A stretch of 51,042 nt of DNA from the NCBI GenBank assembly GCA_030550175.1, contig JAUQPW010000031.1, forward strand, positions 1 to 51,042. Direction: 5' to 3'. The stretch comes from a bacterium. Lineage in GTDB: Bacteria; Moduliflexota; Moduliflexia; Moduliflexales; JAUQPW01. Shown piece by piece: positions 14,476 through 23,718 of the stretch. A model generated the notes under the pieces. The model worked only from the letters and a program-made list of their open reading frames with translations. It was not told the DNA's origin and ran no database searches. The number at the start of each line of letters is the position of its first letter. Within the stretch, counting starts at the first letter, position 1. A program made the position numbers and the translations under genes.

Positions 14476-17259
14476 TTAGAGCGGATTAAAATAAAAATCT
14501 TTATTTTTTCTGATCCACCCTTTTAATCCCTCATGAAGAACAAACAGGAGAAATGGGAATGGTAATAGTAGCCATCCGTATTTTAGGTCGATGGGCGCAG
14601 TACCCAATATCCGTTGTAGGGGGGGAAAGTACATAAATAAAATTCCGAGGACCAGTTCCAGACCGATCCCCCAGAGGAGTAAATGATTGTTCCAAAAGCC
14701 CAGTTGCCAGGGTGAAGCTTGCCAGGAGCGCAAAGTTAACCCATTAGCTATCTGGGTCGTGATGACAGATAGAAGGGTCATAGTAGTTGCCTGTTGATAG
14801 AGGGGATCGTTGAAGGCCAGTTCTTGACCATATTGCCAGCCATGAAGGCTGAGGTAACTAAGGAATACAACCAGCGCGCCTATTCCTTCGATGAGCCCTA
14901 GAAAGAGGAATCCTCTGCAGACTACCTGTCGATCTAGAAGGCGTTCTTGAGGTCCGATGGGAGGTCTTAGCATAACATAGGGTTCTTTCCTTTCGGCCCC
15001 CAGCGCAAGGGCTGGTAGCATATCGGTTCCAAGGTCAATGGAGAGGATTTGAATAATCGTCAAACCCAAGGGGATTCGAAAAAGGAAAAAAGCGAGATAG
15101 GGAAGGATCTCAGGAACGTTGCTAGCAAGGATGTAGGTCATAAATTTTTTGATATTAAAATAGACAGTACGCCCCTCCTCAATAGCTTTCACGATGGTTT
15201 GGAAATGATCATCCACTAATACCATATTTGCTGCTTCCTTAGCCACTTGCGTGCCGCTGAGACCCATGGCAATGCCAATATCGGCTCTTTTCAAGGCAGG
15301 TGCGTCATTGACGCCATCTCCAGTTACTGCCACTACTTCCCCCAGTTCTTTTAAAAGGGAAACGATGCGTAATTTGTCCCTCGAAGTCAGTCGTGCGAAG
15401 AGGGGATTCTGGGTCCGTAATATCTCCTTTAAAGATTCATCACTCATTTGCGCCATATCTTCACTGTGAATCGGAATCAAGGGCTTATCGGGTTTTTCTA
15501 AACCAATCTGACGTCCAATTGCCATACCAGTGGCCGGATTATCTCCTGTAACCATGATAACTCGAATACCTGCACGATGACATTGGTTAACGGCCTCAAT
15601 AACTCCTTCCCTTGGAGGGTCTGCCAGGCCAACAAAACCCAGAAAGACGAGATCCTGTTCCAGGTCATTTGCAGTAATAACTTTATTGGTCAGGAATGAA
15701 TTTCCAGGGTTATCCTTACGAGAGTTTGCGAGAGTAGTTTCCATTGTTCCAAGCCTGCGATAGGCAATACCCAAAACCCGCAGCGCTTCTTGGGCAAAAG
15801 CCTGGATCTCTTCTTGGATCTTCTTTCGGTCTGTGTCATCCAGGGGGCGTATGATGCCATCGGACCAGATCTGAGTGGAATGCTCTAAAATTACCTCCGG
15901 GGCTCCTTTTGTGTAAAGGACGATCTCTCCGGCTTCTCGATACAAGGTCGACATCTGTTTGCGTTCCCCGCTAAAAGGTAACTCCCCGATTTTCTCTCGG
16001 GTGGTCAAACTCTCTTGACCCCTATTATCCCATCGTAAAAAGGCCTGGAGTAAAGCAGTCTCGGTAGGATCCCCCCGTACCTCTTCCCCTTTGAGGGTAA
16101 CTCTCACGTTTAAGGCTGCAGCCTCAAGAAGCCGGGTTAATGCTTCGCGGGTTTGCTCTGAGCTGGGATCTCTCAATTCCTCCATCCCTTCATCGGTCAA
16201 TTTCAGAACCCGATTATTACAGAAAACCTTTTGTACCGTCATACGGTTTTGGGTCAATGTACCGGTTTTATCGGTACAGATCACCGTCGTGGAGGCCAAG
16301 GTCTCTACAGAGTTGAGGTCCTTAACAAGAGCATTTTGTTTTGCCAGCCGAAAGCTAGCCATCGATAGGGCTAAAGTTACCGTGGGCAAAAGTCCTTCGG
16401 GAATGTTAGCCACAATAATTCCAAGAGCAAAAAGCACGGTAGAAAATATATCCCGTCCCATAGCCATGCCAATCCAGAAGAAGAGAACTCCCATCGTGAC
16501 TGCCAAGACTGCAATCCATTGGGAGACTTTAGAGATCTCCTTCTGAAAAGGGCTCAAGTCTTGCTTAATGCATACGGTCAACTTGGCTATCTTTCCAAAC
16601 TCTGTATTGATCCCCGTTGCAGTAACGAGTGCCTCTCCATTTCCGGATACTACATATGTCCCCGCGAAGACCATGTTTTTTGCCCTTAGTGGATCCATTG
16701 CTTCCGGGTCATCCACATCTCGAGATAAGGGTAAGGACTCACCTGTTAAGGCTGCATTATTGACGGTTAACAGGTTTGAAATCAGCACTCTACCATCGGC
16801 TGGAATCTTATCCCCTTCTTCCAAAAGCATGATGTCGCCGGGTACCACCTCGATCGCATCAATTGAGATAACCTCACCCCCGCGTCGTACCCGTACCTGG
16901 TCGGGCAGGAGCTTTTTCAAAGCTTGAATAGCCTTTTCTGCACGATATTCTTCCCAAAAGGCAAATACGGCATTGATAACAATAACCCCTAAAATTGCCC
17001 AACCCAGGGTCCCCATCCCCTCTCCTGGTCGAATCACCTCCCCAATAAAGGCAAGACCTGCACCGACTCCCAGTAAGAGAGCAAAAAAATGGGTGAACTG
17101 TTTTCCCAAAAGCCAGAAAGGAGAGAGGCCTTTTTCTTCAGGTAAGGCATTGAATCCGAAGTCCTTTAACCGCTGTCTGGCTTCTCGAAAACTCAGGCCT
17201 TCGGGTTGACTTTCGAGCTGCTTGAAAGCTTCAGGTACAGTTAAGCGAAAGACTTCCAT
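14476..17259 (-). CDS. P2-type cation-transporting ATPase
   Basis: A 927-aa P-type ATPase with about ten membrane segments. It carries the dephosphorylation motif TGES (172-175), the phosphorylation site DKTGTLT (Asp330) and TGDGVNDAPAL. Membrane segment 4 reads VANIPEGLLPTVT, closer to Na+/K+-ATPase-like (P2C) than to SERCA-like enzymes, so it may move Na+, K+ or Ca2+ across the inner membrane. The N-terminal domain is of the cation-ATPase type. It is preceded on the same strand by a USP gene 306 bp upstream; no sigma-54 promoter was found. A second P-type ATPase is at 37524. Confidence 0.93.
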   Translation of the reverse strand: MEVFRLTVPEAFKQLESQPEGLSFREARQRLKDFGFNALPEEKGLSPFWLLGKQFTHFFALLLGVGAGLAFIGEVIRPGEGMGTLGWAILGVIVINAVFAFWEEYRAEKAIQALKKLLPDQVRVRRGGEVISIDAIEVVPGDIMLLEEGDKIPADGRVLISNLLTVNNAALTGESLPLSRDVDDPEAMDPLRAKNMVFAGTYVVSGNGEALVTATGINTEFGKIAKLTVCIKQDLSPFQKEISKVSQWIAVLAVTMGVLFFWIGMAMGRDIFSTVLFALGIIVANIPEGLLPTVTLALSMASFRLAKQNALVKDLNSVETLASTTVICTDKTGTLTQNRMTVQKVFCNNRVLKLTDEGMEELRDPSSEQTREALTRLLEAAALNVRVTLKGEEVRGDPTETALLQAFLRWDNRGQESLTTREKIGELPFSGERKQMSTLYREAGEIVLYTKGAPEVILEHSTQIWSDGIIRPLDDTDRKKIQEEIQAFAQEALRVLGIAYRRLGTMETTLANSRKDNPGNSFLTNKVITANDLEQDLVFLGFVGLADPPREGVIEAVNQCHRAGIRVIMVTGDNPATGMAIGRQIGLEKPDKPLIPIHSEDMAQMSDESLKEILRTQNPLFARLTSRDKLRIVSLLKELGEVVAVTGDGVNDAPALKRADIGIAMGLSGTQVAKEAANMVLVDDHFQTIVKAIEEGRTVYFNIKKFMTYILASNVPEILPYLAFFLFRIPLGLTIIQILSIDLGTDMLPALALGAERKEPYVMLRPPIGPQERLLDRQVVCRGFLFLGLIEGIGALVVFLSYLSLHGWQYGQELAFNDPLYQQATTMTLLSVITTQIANGLTLRSWQASPWQLGFWNNHLLLWGIGLELVLGILFMYFPPLQRILGTAPIDLKYGWLLLPFPFLLFVLHEGLKGWIRKNKDFYFNPL

Positions 17260-17565
17260 GATGCTAATGATCGGCTGTTTCAGATAGCAGCTTATCCAAG
17301 CTTTGAATTGTATTCAAAATCCCCATATAAACTTACTCAAACCCAGTGAAAGGTTCTTCCCTTTGCTGAACAGTCAGGGTGTTGGTAACATCGAAAATAT
17401 CCTCCTGTCTGAGCTTACACTGCGTAGCATCCCTATGGGAAGGGGTGAATAAAATCTCTAGAAAGTTTAGTAAGCTTTTGTTTGGACCCTAACAGCTAAA
17501 ATAATTTATTTATAAGCTGTATCTGAATGAATATGGATCATCTTCATTTTATAAGGTTATAAGGA
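17260..17565. other. Non-coding gap
   Basis: About 300 bp between the P-type ATPase start and the USP stop, both on the minus strand. I see no gene, sigma-54 promoter or copy of the 17-bp motif. Confidence 0.5.
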
Positions 17566-18510
17566 CTATTCATAGGGACGGTGTAACAGCACCGGTATAG
17601 AAGTCCCGCGTAGGACCTTATCGGCTACACTACCTATAAACAAACGCCTTAAACCTCCATAACCATGGGTTTCCATAGCAATCAGATCGGTTCCATCCTT
17701 ATTAGCCTCCTCTAAGATGGCCGTGGCCGGATGCCGATGGAAAATAACCTTTGTTTGAACTTGAAATGAACGTAATCGCAATCGTTCAGCCACACCGTCA
17801 AGGTAGGTTTGTGCCTTAGCTTTTTGGGCTTCAGCTTGCTGTTGGCTTAGTAACTGTTGTTCTAACCAGATCGTATAATCTGTACGTGGGTAGGTGGCAG
17901 GTATTATAGGTTCAATAATACGTACTAAGGTATAATCGGCTTGCATGAGTTTACCTAACCTTACCGCATGCTCCAGTATTTGTTCGGACCATACCGAACC
18001 ATCCAGTGGAATGAGTATATGTCGGAAGATTCGTTCTTGAGAAAGATCTGGCTCGGTTTTTACCTCTTCTGGTGGTCGTACCAATAGGATAGGCTTTTCC
18101 ACCCATCGTATGAGTTTATCTGCAACACTTCCAAGCCAGAAACGGCTCAATGCTCCATGCCCATGGGTAGCCATAACCACTAGACCCACCTCTGTAGTTT
18201 TTATATGATTGTTTAGAGTGTCAGCAATCGACCCGGATTCATCTAGCAAGACAGAGATGATTTGAACATTCGTACCAGGCTCCAGTCGTTTGCTTACTTT
18301 ATCAAGATAAGCTCGTTCTCGTTCTTTATATCTGGCCTCCAGTGTTTCATCGTAAGCAACAAGGCCTTTAGCATACCTGGCTGTTACAGGTACGTGCACA
18401 TGAACCAATTGAATTGCTGCCCCTGTCCGGTAGGCGATACTTCTGGCTATCGGAAGTGCATGTTCCGCAAATAGGGAACCATCAAGTGGTACTAAAATAG
18501 ATTTATACAT
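17566..18510 (-). CDS. Tandem universal stress protein
   Basis: A 314-aa protein with two UspA domains, closely related to those at 1174 and 24834 (starts MYKSILVPLDGS). Both nucleotide-binding signatures are intact: THGHGALSRFWLGS in the first domain and METHGYGGLRRLFIGS in the second. Unlike its relatives, no sigma-54 promoter or 17-bp motif was found upstream. Instead two palindromes stand 29 and 56 bp before the start, suggesting different regulation. It may be co-transcribed with the downstream P-type ATPase. Confidence 0.93.
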   Translation of the reverse strand: MYKSILVPLDGSLFAEHALPIARSIAYRTGAAIQLVHVHVPVTARYAKGLVAYDETLEARYKERERAYLDKVSKRLEPGTNVQIISVLLDESGSIADTLNNHIKTTEVGLVVMATHGHGALSRFWLGSVADKLIRWVEKPILLVRPPEEVKTEPDLSQERIFRHILIPLDGSVWSEQILEHAVRLGKLMQADYTLVRIIEPIIPATYPRTDYTIWLEQQLLSQQQAEAQKAKAQTYLDGVAERLRLRSFQVQTKVIFHRHPATAILEEANKDGTDLIAMETHGYGGLRRLFIGSVADKVLRGTSIPVLLHRPYE

Positions 18511-18538
18511 AATTTACCCCTTTAGATAGATAAAAATA

Positions 18539-18558
18539 GTAAACAGTACTCTGTTTAC
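18539..18558. promoter_or_regulatory. Palindrome upstream of usp
   Basis: GTAAACAG-TACT-CTGTTTAC: perfect 8-bp arms. It lies just upstream of the USP start and could be an operator or a leader hairpin. Confidence 0.45.
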
Positions 18559-18565
18559 CATTAAC

Positions 18566-18580
18566 GGTCTATCATAGACC
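18566..18580. promoter_or_regulatory. Second palindrome upstream of usp
   Basis: GGTCTAT-C-ATAGACC: perfect 7-bp arms round one base, 7 bp beyond the first palindrome. The tight pair is typical of a regulatory region. Confidence 0.45.
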
Positions 18581-18735
18581 TGCTCTTATTTAAGGAGATC
18601 CTATTTTGCTGTTTAGAGCTTAATAGCCGATAATGGTTGTGCTAAAACCCAACATAGGATCTATGGCCTTACCCTCTTATCTCACAAAGATTTTTAAATC
18701 TCTCTTGCATCCCTCCTATCCTCTGCGGCTTATCT

Positions 18736-18780
18736 TTACTCATAATGTAACGCTTCGAGGGGATCTAAGCGAGGGGCTTT
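18736..18780 (-). pseudogene. C-terminal tail of a MacB-like ABC permease
   Basis: Minus strand codons read KAPRLDPLEALHYE-stop, the characteristic last residues of MacB/FtsX-type permeases (RLDPIEALRYE). An in-frame stop lies immediately upstream. Its position just downstream of a truncated macA fits a macA-macB operon that has lost its middle. Confidence 0.6.
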
Positions 18781-18948
18781 TTAGCTGTATATAACCTCAA
18801 AAGACTCCACTGGTTATCAGCCATCAATGGGTGACCCTTGACCTGGGTGATTTCCTGGTAGTTTATTAGCTATCAGTTCGTAGATGAATGTCTGCTTTAG
18901 AAAAATCGCCCAAAACCAGGGGGTCGGCTACGTTGTTGAGAATCTGTC

Positions 18949-19368
18949 TTAATTGGCTTTGGCGGTTTTTAAATTCACCTGGGCATTCTCAATACCGGCA
19001 GAAAGGTTGGCCATATCGGCCTCAACATTTTTAAGATTGGCCCTAGCGCTCTCCAAATTGGCCATAGCTTGGGTCACCTGAGCCTGAAAGGTTGAAGGGT
19101 CCAGTTGAGCAATCACCTGATCTTTTTTAACCTCAGAATTGTAATCTGCGTAGAGAGCCTGGATAATGCCGGAAACCTGACTCCCCACCTGAACATTGAT
19201 AACGGGATTGATGGTCCCCGTCGCGGACACCACAGTGACAATATCCCCTCTCTCCACGCGGGTAGTCTTATATTGAACCGACTCGCTTTTGCCCTTGAAA
19301 AAGTAATAATAACCTCCAGCTCCCAGGATTAGGATGAGTATACATAAAGCAATAATCAATTTTTTCAT
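18949..19368 (-). pseudogene. Truncated MacA-like efflux adaptor
   Basis: 139 codons beginning with a membrane anchor (MKKLIIALCILILILGAGGY) followed by the MacA start: lipoyl/barrel-sandwich part (VSATGTINPVINVQVGSQVS, then GIIQALYADYNSEVKKDQV) and the beginning of the coiled coil (MANLESARANLKNVEADMANL). It stops after KTAKAN, where about 250 more residues are expected. A MacB tail follows at 18736, so roughly 2 kb has been lost. Expression of a fragment is possible but efflux is not. The 159 bp between the two pieces has no recognisable protein. Confidence 0.8.
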
Positions 19369-19582
19369 CTATTTATTAAAAGGCCCAAACCTGCTAACTA
19401 TATTCCCTTACCACTTCACGTATTAAGGGGTTGAATCCTAAGGCGGGATAACGATACAAACCATCTCAAAGAGGATACCCGGAGGATGGAGCAGAGGGGT
19501 ACCTGTCACCTTTGCGATCGTTCGATCAAGCGCCTGAGATAATCCTGTGTTTCAGCTTGTCAAGGTTTTATCAACTTTTACC

Positions 19583-20653
19583 CTAATCTGATTGAGCAGT
19601 CTGGACCTCAAGTTTATTGATAACCTTATCCACTCCAAAGACATACCAGGCATCGAATTCTGCCATTTCTTTTACACTTTGATCAGGCACCAGACCTTCT
19701 AGAGTAACCACACGATTTTGGGTACTGACGCGGATTTGATCTGCGTCTACGAAGGGATCCTTCTCTAATACAAGATACACGACATCGGTTATTTCCTCAT
19801 CATTATCTTCTTCTGAAGGTATTACCTCCAACCCGTTGATAACATCCCGACTACCTGGGACCCACCAAGCCAGTACCCCGCACAGACGCTTGTGGGATAA
19901 GCTGATTACCTGTCCATTTAAAGTCACTACCCCATCCTCTACGGCTACTTCGATGATCCCATCGGCTTTTAACGGAGATTTTCTTAAGGTTTTTACCTGA
20001 TCTTTAATTCGCATCTGAATATCACAGTTCTTTAAGGCCGGTTCTTGGATAAGGGCCTGACAGACATGATCACGGATGGCATCATCGCTCATGCGTTCAG
20101 CGGGAACTACACGTAGACGGTCTACAATCCCACTAATCCCGTGTATAGCAGCAGCTAATTCTAACGCAAGCTTCTTGGCTGCTATATTCTCCATTTCCCC
20201 CTCCAGGGTTAAGACACCATCGCTGAAGCTTATACGAATAGGATAATTATTCAGGTCAATACGGGGTTCTCGTTTAAAGGCTGCATTGACTTCCCTCAGG
20301 ATCTCTTCTTTGATACGTAAAGGATCCTCGTCCTCAAAACGCAAAATGGTCTGACTGTTATCCTTAGTTATAACTTCTAACGCCCATGCTTTACCACTAT
20401 CCGTATATGCCAGCCAAATGGCTTTAGGGGCTGTAATAGTGTGGGTGAAAGTTTTTTCGCCTTGACTGACAGTCATGAGAATAGCATCCGATTTCGGATC
20501 AAAGTCCACAGCTATCAAGGAGGTAGTTTGGGCAGCCAGGTCCGTACCCCATTCTTGACCTACTACCTCAATACTGACTGGTCTGCCCTGATTATCCTGG
20601 CTAAACTGCTCGAGGAAAGGCAACCAGCCACCCCGGCTAATTTGCTCGTTCAT
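19583..20653 (-). CDS. DUF5335 domain fused to three BON domains
   Basis: A 356-aa protein. Residues about 1-110 resemble DUF5335 (WLPFLEQFSQDNQGRPVSIE, later THTITAPKAIWLAY). Three BON repeats follow at about 115-195, 195-275 and 280-350, each with the pattern I-x-V-x-DGVVTLNG or similar and a V-I-N-x-L-E-V end. BON domains bind phospholipid or other ligands and occur in osmotic-stress proteins such as OsmY. There is no signal peptide, so it is probably cytoplasmic. It lies 43 bp after the AhpD-like gene in a sigma-54-driven unit. Confidence 0.85.
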   Translation of the reverse strand: MNEQISRGGWLPFLEQFSQDNQGRPVSIEVVGQEWGTDLAAQTTSLIAVDFDPKSDAILMTVSQGEKTFTHTITAPKAIWLAYTDSGKAWALEVITKDNSQTILRFEDEDPLRIKEEILREVNAAFKREPRIDLNNYPIRISFSDGVLTLEGEMENIAAKKLALELAAAIHGISGIVDRLRVVPAERMSDDAIRDHVCQALIQEPALKNCDIQMRIKDQVKTLRKSPLKADGIIEVAVEDGVVTLNGQVISLSHKRLCGVLAWWVPGSRDVINGLEVIPSEEDNDEEITDVVYLVLEKDPFVDADQIRVSTQNRVVTLEGLVPDQSVKEMAEFDAWYVFGVDKVINKLEVQTAQSD

Positions 20654-20696
20654 ATGACCACCTTCTTGCTTCCTTCCTTGTTTATGGCTTGCTGGT

Positions 20697-21053
20697 TCAA
20701 TTTTTCAGTCCTGAAACTTCAAACTGTTCCAGGGCTTCTAAGGCTTGGCAACCATAAATCGTTGCCGGTCCTCCTCCCATAAGAATGGCTACACCAATCG
20801 TCTCCAAAATCTCCTGGCGTGTGGCACCTGCACGGAGGGCATCATGAATGTGGTAGGCGATACATCCATCGCATCGAACAGCAATACCAATACCCAGGGC
20901 AATGAGCTCTTTAATCTTTGTATTCAACGCACCTTCAGCTACGGCATACTTGTGGAGTTGAACAAATCCGGACATTGGGTTTGGAATCTCTTTCCCTAGT
21001 TTACCCATCAAGGTTTTAAGATGATTATAGTATTGAGGGTACTCTTTTTCCAT
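20697..21053 (-). CDS. AhpD-like carboxymuconolactone decarboxylase family protein
   Basis: A 118-aa protein of the AhpD/CMD family. The catalytic motif RCDGCIAYH supplies Cys61 and Cys64 with His68 (CxxCxxxH), the redox-active thiol pair of alkylhydroperoxidases. It should reduce peroxides or act as a thiol oxidoreductase in the cytoplasm. Membership in a sigma-54 stress operon, between a 32-aa frame and the DUF5335/BON gene, fits an oxidative-stress role. The electron donor is unknown. Confidence 0.92.
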   Translation of the reverse strand: MEKEYPQYYNHLKTLMGKLGKEIPNPMSGFVQLHKYAVAEGALNTKIKELIALGIGIAVRCDGCIAYHIHDALRAGATRQEILETIGVAILMGGGPATIYGCQALEALEQFEVSGLKN

Positions 21054-21078
21054 AATTTACCCTTTTATTCTAGACCAA

Positions 21079-21177
21079 CTACTCCTGGAAACAAACCTTT
21101 AAAACTTCCGCTAAAAGCCCACTCATACTGACACCTTCCAGGTTTCCAACTGGTGTGATGTTTAGTTTTACAGTCAT
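21079..21177 (-). CDS. Possible 32-aa leader peptide
   Basis: ATG 21177 is preceded by AAGGAGGG and lies 47 bp downstream of the sigma-54 promoter, making it the first open frame of the AhpD operon. It encodes MTVKLNITPVGNLEGVSMSG followed by LLAEVLKVCFQE. No family is recognised. It could be a small protein, a leader peptide, or the remaining start of a deleted gene. Confidence 0.4.
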   Translation of the reverse strand: MTVKLNITPVGNLEGVSMSGLLAEVLKVCFQE

Positions 21178-21223
21178 CTTAATCCCTCCTTATTCTGAAA
21201 GCCCCTTTTTACCTGGAGGTATC

Positions 21224-21238
21224 GCAATTGATATGCCA
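21224..21238 (-). promoter_or_regulatory. Sigma-54 promoter of the AhpD-BON operon
   Basis: Minus strand TGGCAT-ATCAA-TTGC followed by GAT, exact spacing. Enhancer-like motifs lie about 300 and 380 bp upstream. Confidence 0.72.
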
Positions 21239-21534
21239 GAGATAAAAATCCCCTTGTAGCATGTTATAGAATTGAGACTTACAGAGGCCGGGTTAAATCT
21301 GAGTATACAAATACTCAGACCACTTCCCCATCAAAGTATTGCATAAACGACCGAGGTGTCTCTTCTAAATACCCTGTTTAAGGGTGATTACAAGGATTGA
21401 TCCTATGTAATTAGGCAACATTTTTACAGTGAATAAGTATTAAACCTTCTTATTACAGAATATGCGCTATACCGTATACACTTAGAAAATCCCACACAAT
21501 TCTATGAGCCTTATCTATAAAGCAGATTAACTAA

Positions 21535-21551
21535 GGTCAGAAGTTAAGACA
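21535..21551 (+). promoter_or_regulatory. Enhancer-like motif (copy 9)
   Basis: GGTCAGAAGTTAAGACA followed by AAAA; two mismatches to consensus. Upstream of the AhpD operon promoter. Confidence 0.5.
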
Positions 21552-21613
21552 AAAATTTACAATATTGGCAAAAACCATAGGTTTGTGGAGAATATCGAGG
21601 GATATCAAGGATG

Positions 21614-21630
21614 TGTCAGAAATCAAGACA
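21614..21630 (+). promoter_or_regulatory. Enhancer-like motif (copy 10)
   Basis: TGTCAGAAATCAAGACA followed by AAAA; one mismatch to consensus. It lies 79 bp from copy 9. The rest of 21239-21747 contains no gene. Confidence 0.55.
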
Positions 21631-21747
21631 AAAACAACTAAGGTAAATGTAAGATCAACTTCATAAAGGATTTGCAATTTCATTAAGCAGGTTTCTCGTA
21701 TCAAGACTTCCTCTATGATAAGTTTAGATTCATCTCACAGAGTGATT

Positions 21748-22449
21748 TTATGTAATTTCTGCATCCACGGCTCTGGTTAGATCCTGAAGAGCTTGAGATA
21801 TCTTTACCAGATAAGGAGCAACCGGCTACCAATACCAAAGCCATCTATGGGGACTCCGGCTAATACAAACTCTCGTAGGGTATACTCATCGAGGCTGCTA
21901 CTTGCGAAGATTCGAACTTCTGTAAGTTCGCCCTTATCCAGGATCTGACGCACCTTTCGAGCATGATCCGCCAGATCTCCACTATCCAGGCGGACCCATT
22001 TGATGGAAATACCTTCTTTCTTAAGGTGGGGCGCCAAAGCTACGACCTTTTCGGCGGCGGCTTCTGTATCATAGGTATCGATCAGTAGGGCCACATTATC
22101 TGGTTGAGAATGAGCAAAGTTTTCAAAGGCCTTTACTTCATCCTCATGGGCCTGGATGAATGAGTGGACCATAGTCCCATATACCGGAACTCCGAAAAGA
22201 GGTGCTGCCAAGACAGTTGCCGAACCAGAAAGTCCGGCCAGATAACTCGCTCGAGCTGCTAGCAGGGCTGCTTCAGCACCATGGGCGCGGCGCATTCCGA
22301 AATCCACCAATAACTTCCCAGGGGCTACCAAAACCATTCGCGCAGCTTTGGAGGCAATCAGAGTCTGAAAGTGAAGAAGGTTAATCAAACGTGACTCTAC
22401 TAACTGGGCTTGAGGTAGAGGAACCGTAATACGTAAAATAGGCTCATTG
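21748..22449 (-). pseudogene. Nicotinate phosphoribosyltransferase remnant
   Basis: The frame begins without a start codon at the junction with the plus-strand adaptor fragment (NEPILRITVPLPQAQLVESR, a region about 90 residues into the enzyme). It continues through LLHFQTLIASKAARM, VDFGMRRAHG and VRLDSGDLADHARKVRQIL to DGFGIGSRL, then shifts frame into YLVKISQALQDLTRAV and stops at 21748, which matches the enzyme's extreme C-terminus. The N-terminus and an internal block of roughly 100 residues are missing. The enzyme makes nicotinate mononucleotide in NAD salvage and cannot be active here. A TTG at 22388 is the only plausible internal start. Confidence 0.8.
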
Positions 22450-23055
22450 AGATTTGATATTTATTCGCCCATTGATGGCCGGCTCCTGCGAGTATTTCAA
22501 GAAAGTGCAGCTGTGATAGCTCCAGGGACACCGCTTATGGAGTTGGGCGATCCCAACGACCTGGAATTGGTAGCAGATGTACTTTCTAGCGATGCTGTAA
22601 AGATTAGACCAGGAAATAAGGTAATAATAAATCACTGGGGAGGGGAGTATTCTCTTCAACGTGTGATTCGACTGGTGGAACCATCTGCTTTTACCAAAAT
22701 TTCTGCACTGGGGGTAGAAGAACATCGGGTGAATGTCATTATCGATTTTGTGGATTCCCCTGAAAATAGGACCGCTCTGGGGGATGGCTATAGGGTTGAA
22801 GCCCACATTGTTATCTGGGAAAGGGAAGATGTACTCAAGGTTCCGGTCAGCGCTCTCTTCCGAAATGGACCAGATTGGGCTACCTTTCTCGTTGTTGAAG
22901 GACAGGCGAAGTTAAAGCCAGTCAAGATCGGACAGTGGGGGGGTCTTGAAGCAGAAGTACTTGACGGGCTTAACCTGAATGATCAGGTAATTGTGCATCC
23001 CAGTGACAAGATCAAGGATGGAGTTGCTGTGACCCCTCGCAAGGGTTCCACGTAG
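22450..23055 (+). pseudogene. C-terminal half of an efflux adaptor (HlyD/MFP family)
   Basis: About 200 codons from the junction: IYSPIDGRLLRVFQESAAVI (second lipoyl half), beta-barrel (LVADVLSSDAVKIRPGNKVI) and membrane-proximal domain (EREDVLKVPVSALFRNGPDW), ending near 23055. The N-terminal anchor, first lipoyl half and coiled coil are missing and there is no start codon or ribosome binding site. It abuts the 5'-truncated nicotinate phosphoribosyltransferase remnant head to head with no spacer, which marks a rearrangement breakpoint near 22447. Confidence 0.78.
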
Positions 23056-23109
23056 GCTATCTATCCCTTAGTTCAGATAATTCCCTTCAAGCAGATTTAT
23101 ATGGAATTA

Positions 23110-23673
23110 TTAAAAACGAGAACGTGCCTGCTGATAAGCCTTCTCTAAAGCCTCAACAGCCGCATCAATTTTGGGTTTTATATCCTTCCAAACTTCCGTA
23201 CCAACCGATTTCAGTTCTTCTAGGTACTTCTCGGCAACTTCCTTTTTTTTGAGTAAGTCGTCGATCCTCTTGTTTAGTTCATCCTTTAACTCCATCCCTA
23301 TTTTTTCACTCTTAGCCCTCAGCTCATTTATATGAATACCGAATTCAGCTAATTTAGCTTCTACCATCTTTTGATAATCTTGTTTGTATTTCAGCATAAT
23401 AAGATCCCAAGCACCTTTTAATTCCTCCCAAGCTTTCTCCATACCTGCTTTGAGATCTTCCCAGGCTTCACCACTCGCTTTTTTCAGTTCTTTCAACTTC
23501 TTCTGGGCAGTTTCTTGCTTGGGACGTAATGCCTCAATCTTCTCGTTAAGCTCAGCCCTAATTTTCTCTACAGCTTTTTCCCCGGTCGCTTTCAATTCAT
23601 TGATTTTGGCATTCAACTCATTAAGTTGAGCTTCCATCTTCTTCTGATAAACCTCTTTTTCGTTCGTTTCCAT
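23110..23673 (-). CDS. Coiled-coil protein with two tandem repeats
   Basis: A 187-aa, highly charged, helical protein. It is built from two copies of one unit of about 90 residues: unit one contains EAQLNELNAKINELKA and KKLKELKKASGEAWEDLK, unit two contains EAKLAEFGIHINELRA and KYLEELKSVGTEVWKDIK. Heptad patterning is obvious. It resembles small stress-related coiled-coil proteins of cyanobacteria and proteobacteria. No signal peptide. It lies 45 bp after the hemerythrin gene and has its own ribosome binding site (GAGGAAAAT), so it is probably co-expressed with it. Function unknown. Confidence 0.8.
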   Translation of the reverse strand: METNEKEVYQKKMEAQLNELNAKINELKATGEKAVEKIRAELNEKIEALRPKQETAQKKLKELKKASGEAWEDLKAGMEKAWEELKGAWDLIMLKYKQDYQKMVEAKLAEFGIHINELRAKSEKIGMELKDELNKRIDDLLKKKEVAEKYLEELKSVGTEVWKDIKPKIDAAVEALEKAYQQARSRF

Positions 23674-23718
23674 AATTTTCCTCCTCTAATTTAAGATAAC
23701 TAAAACCATTACATCATC

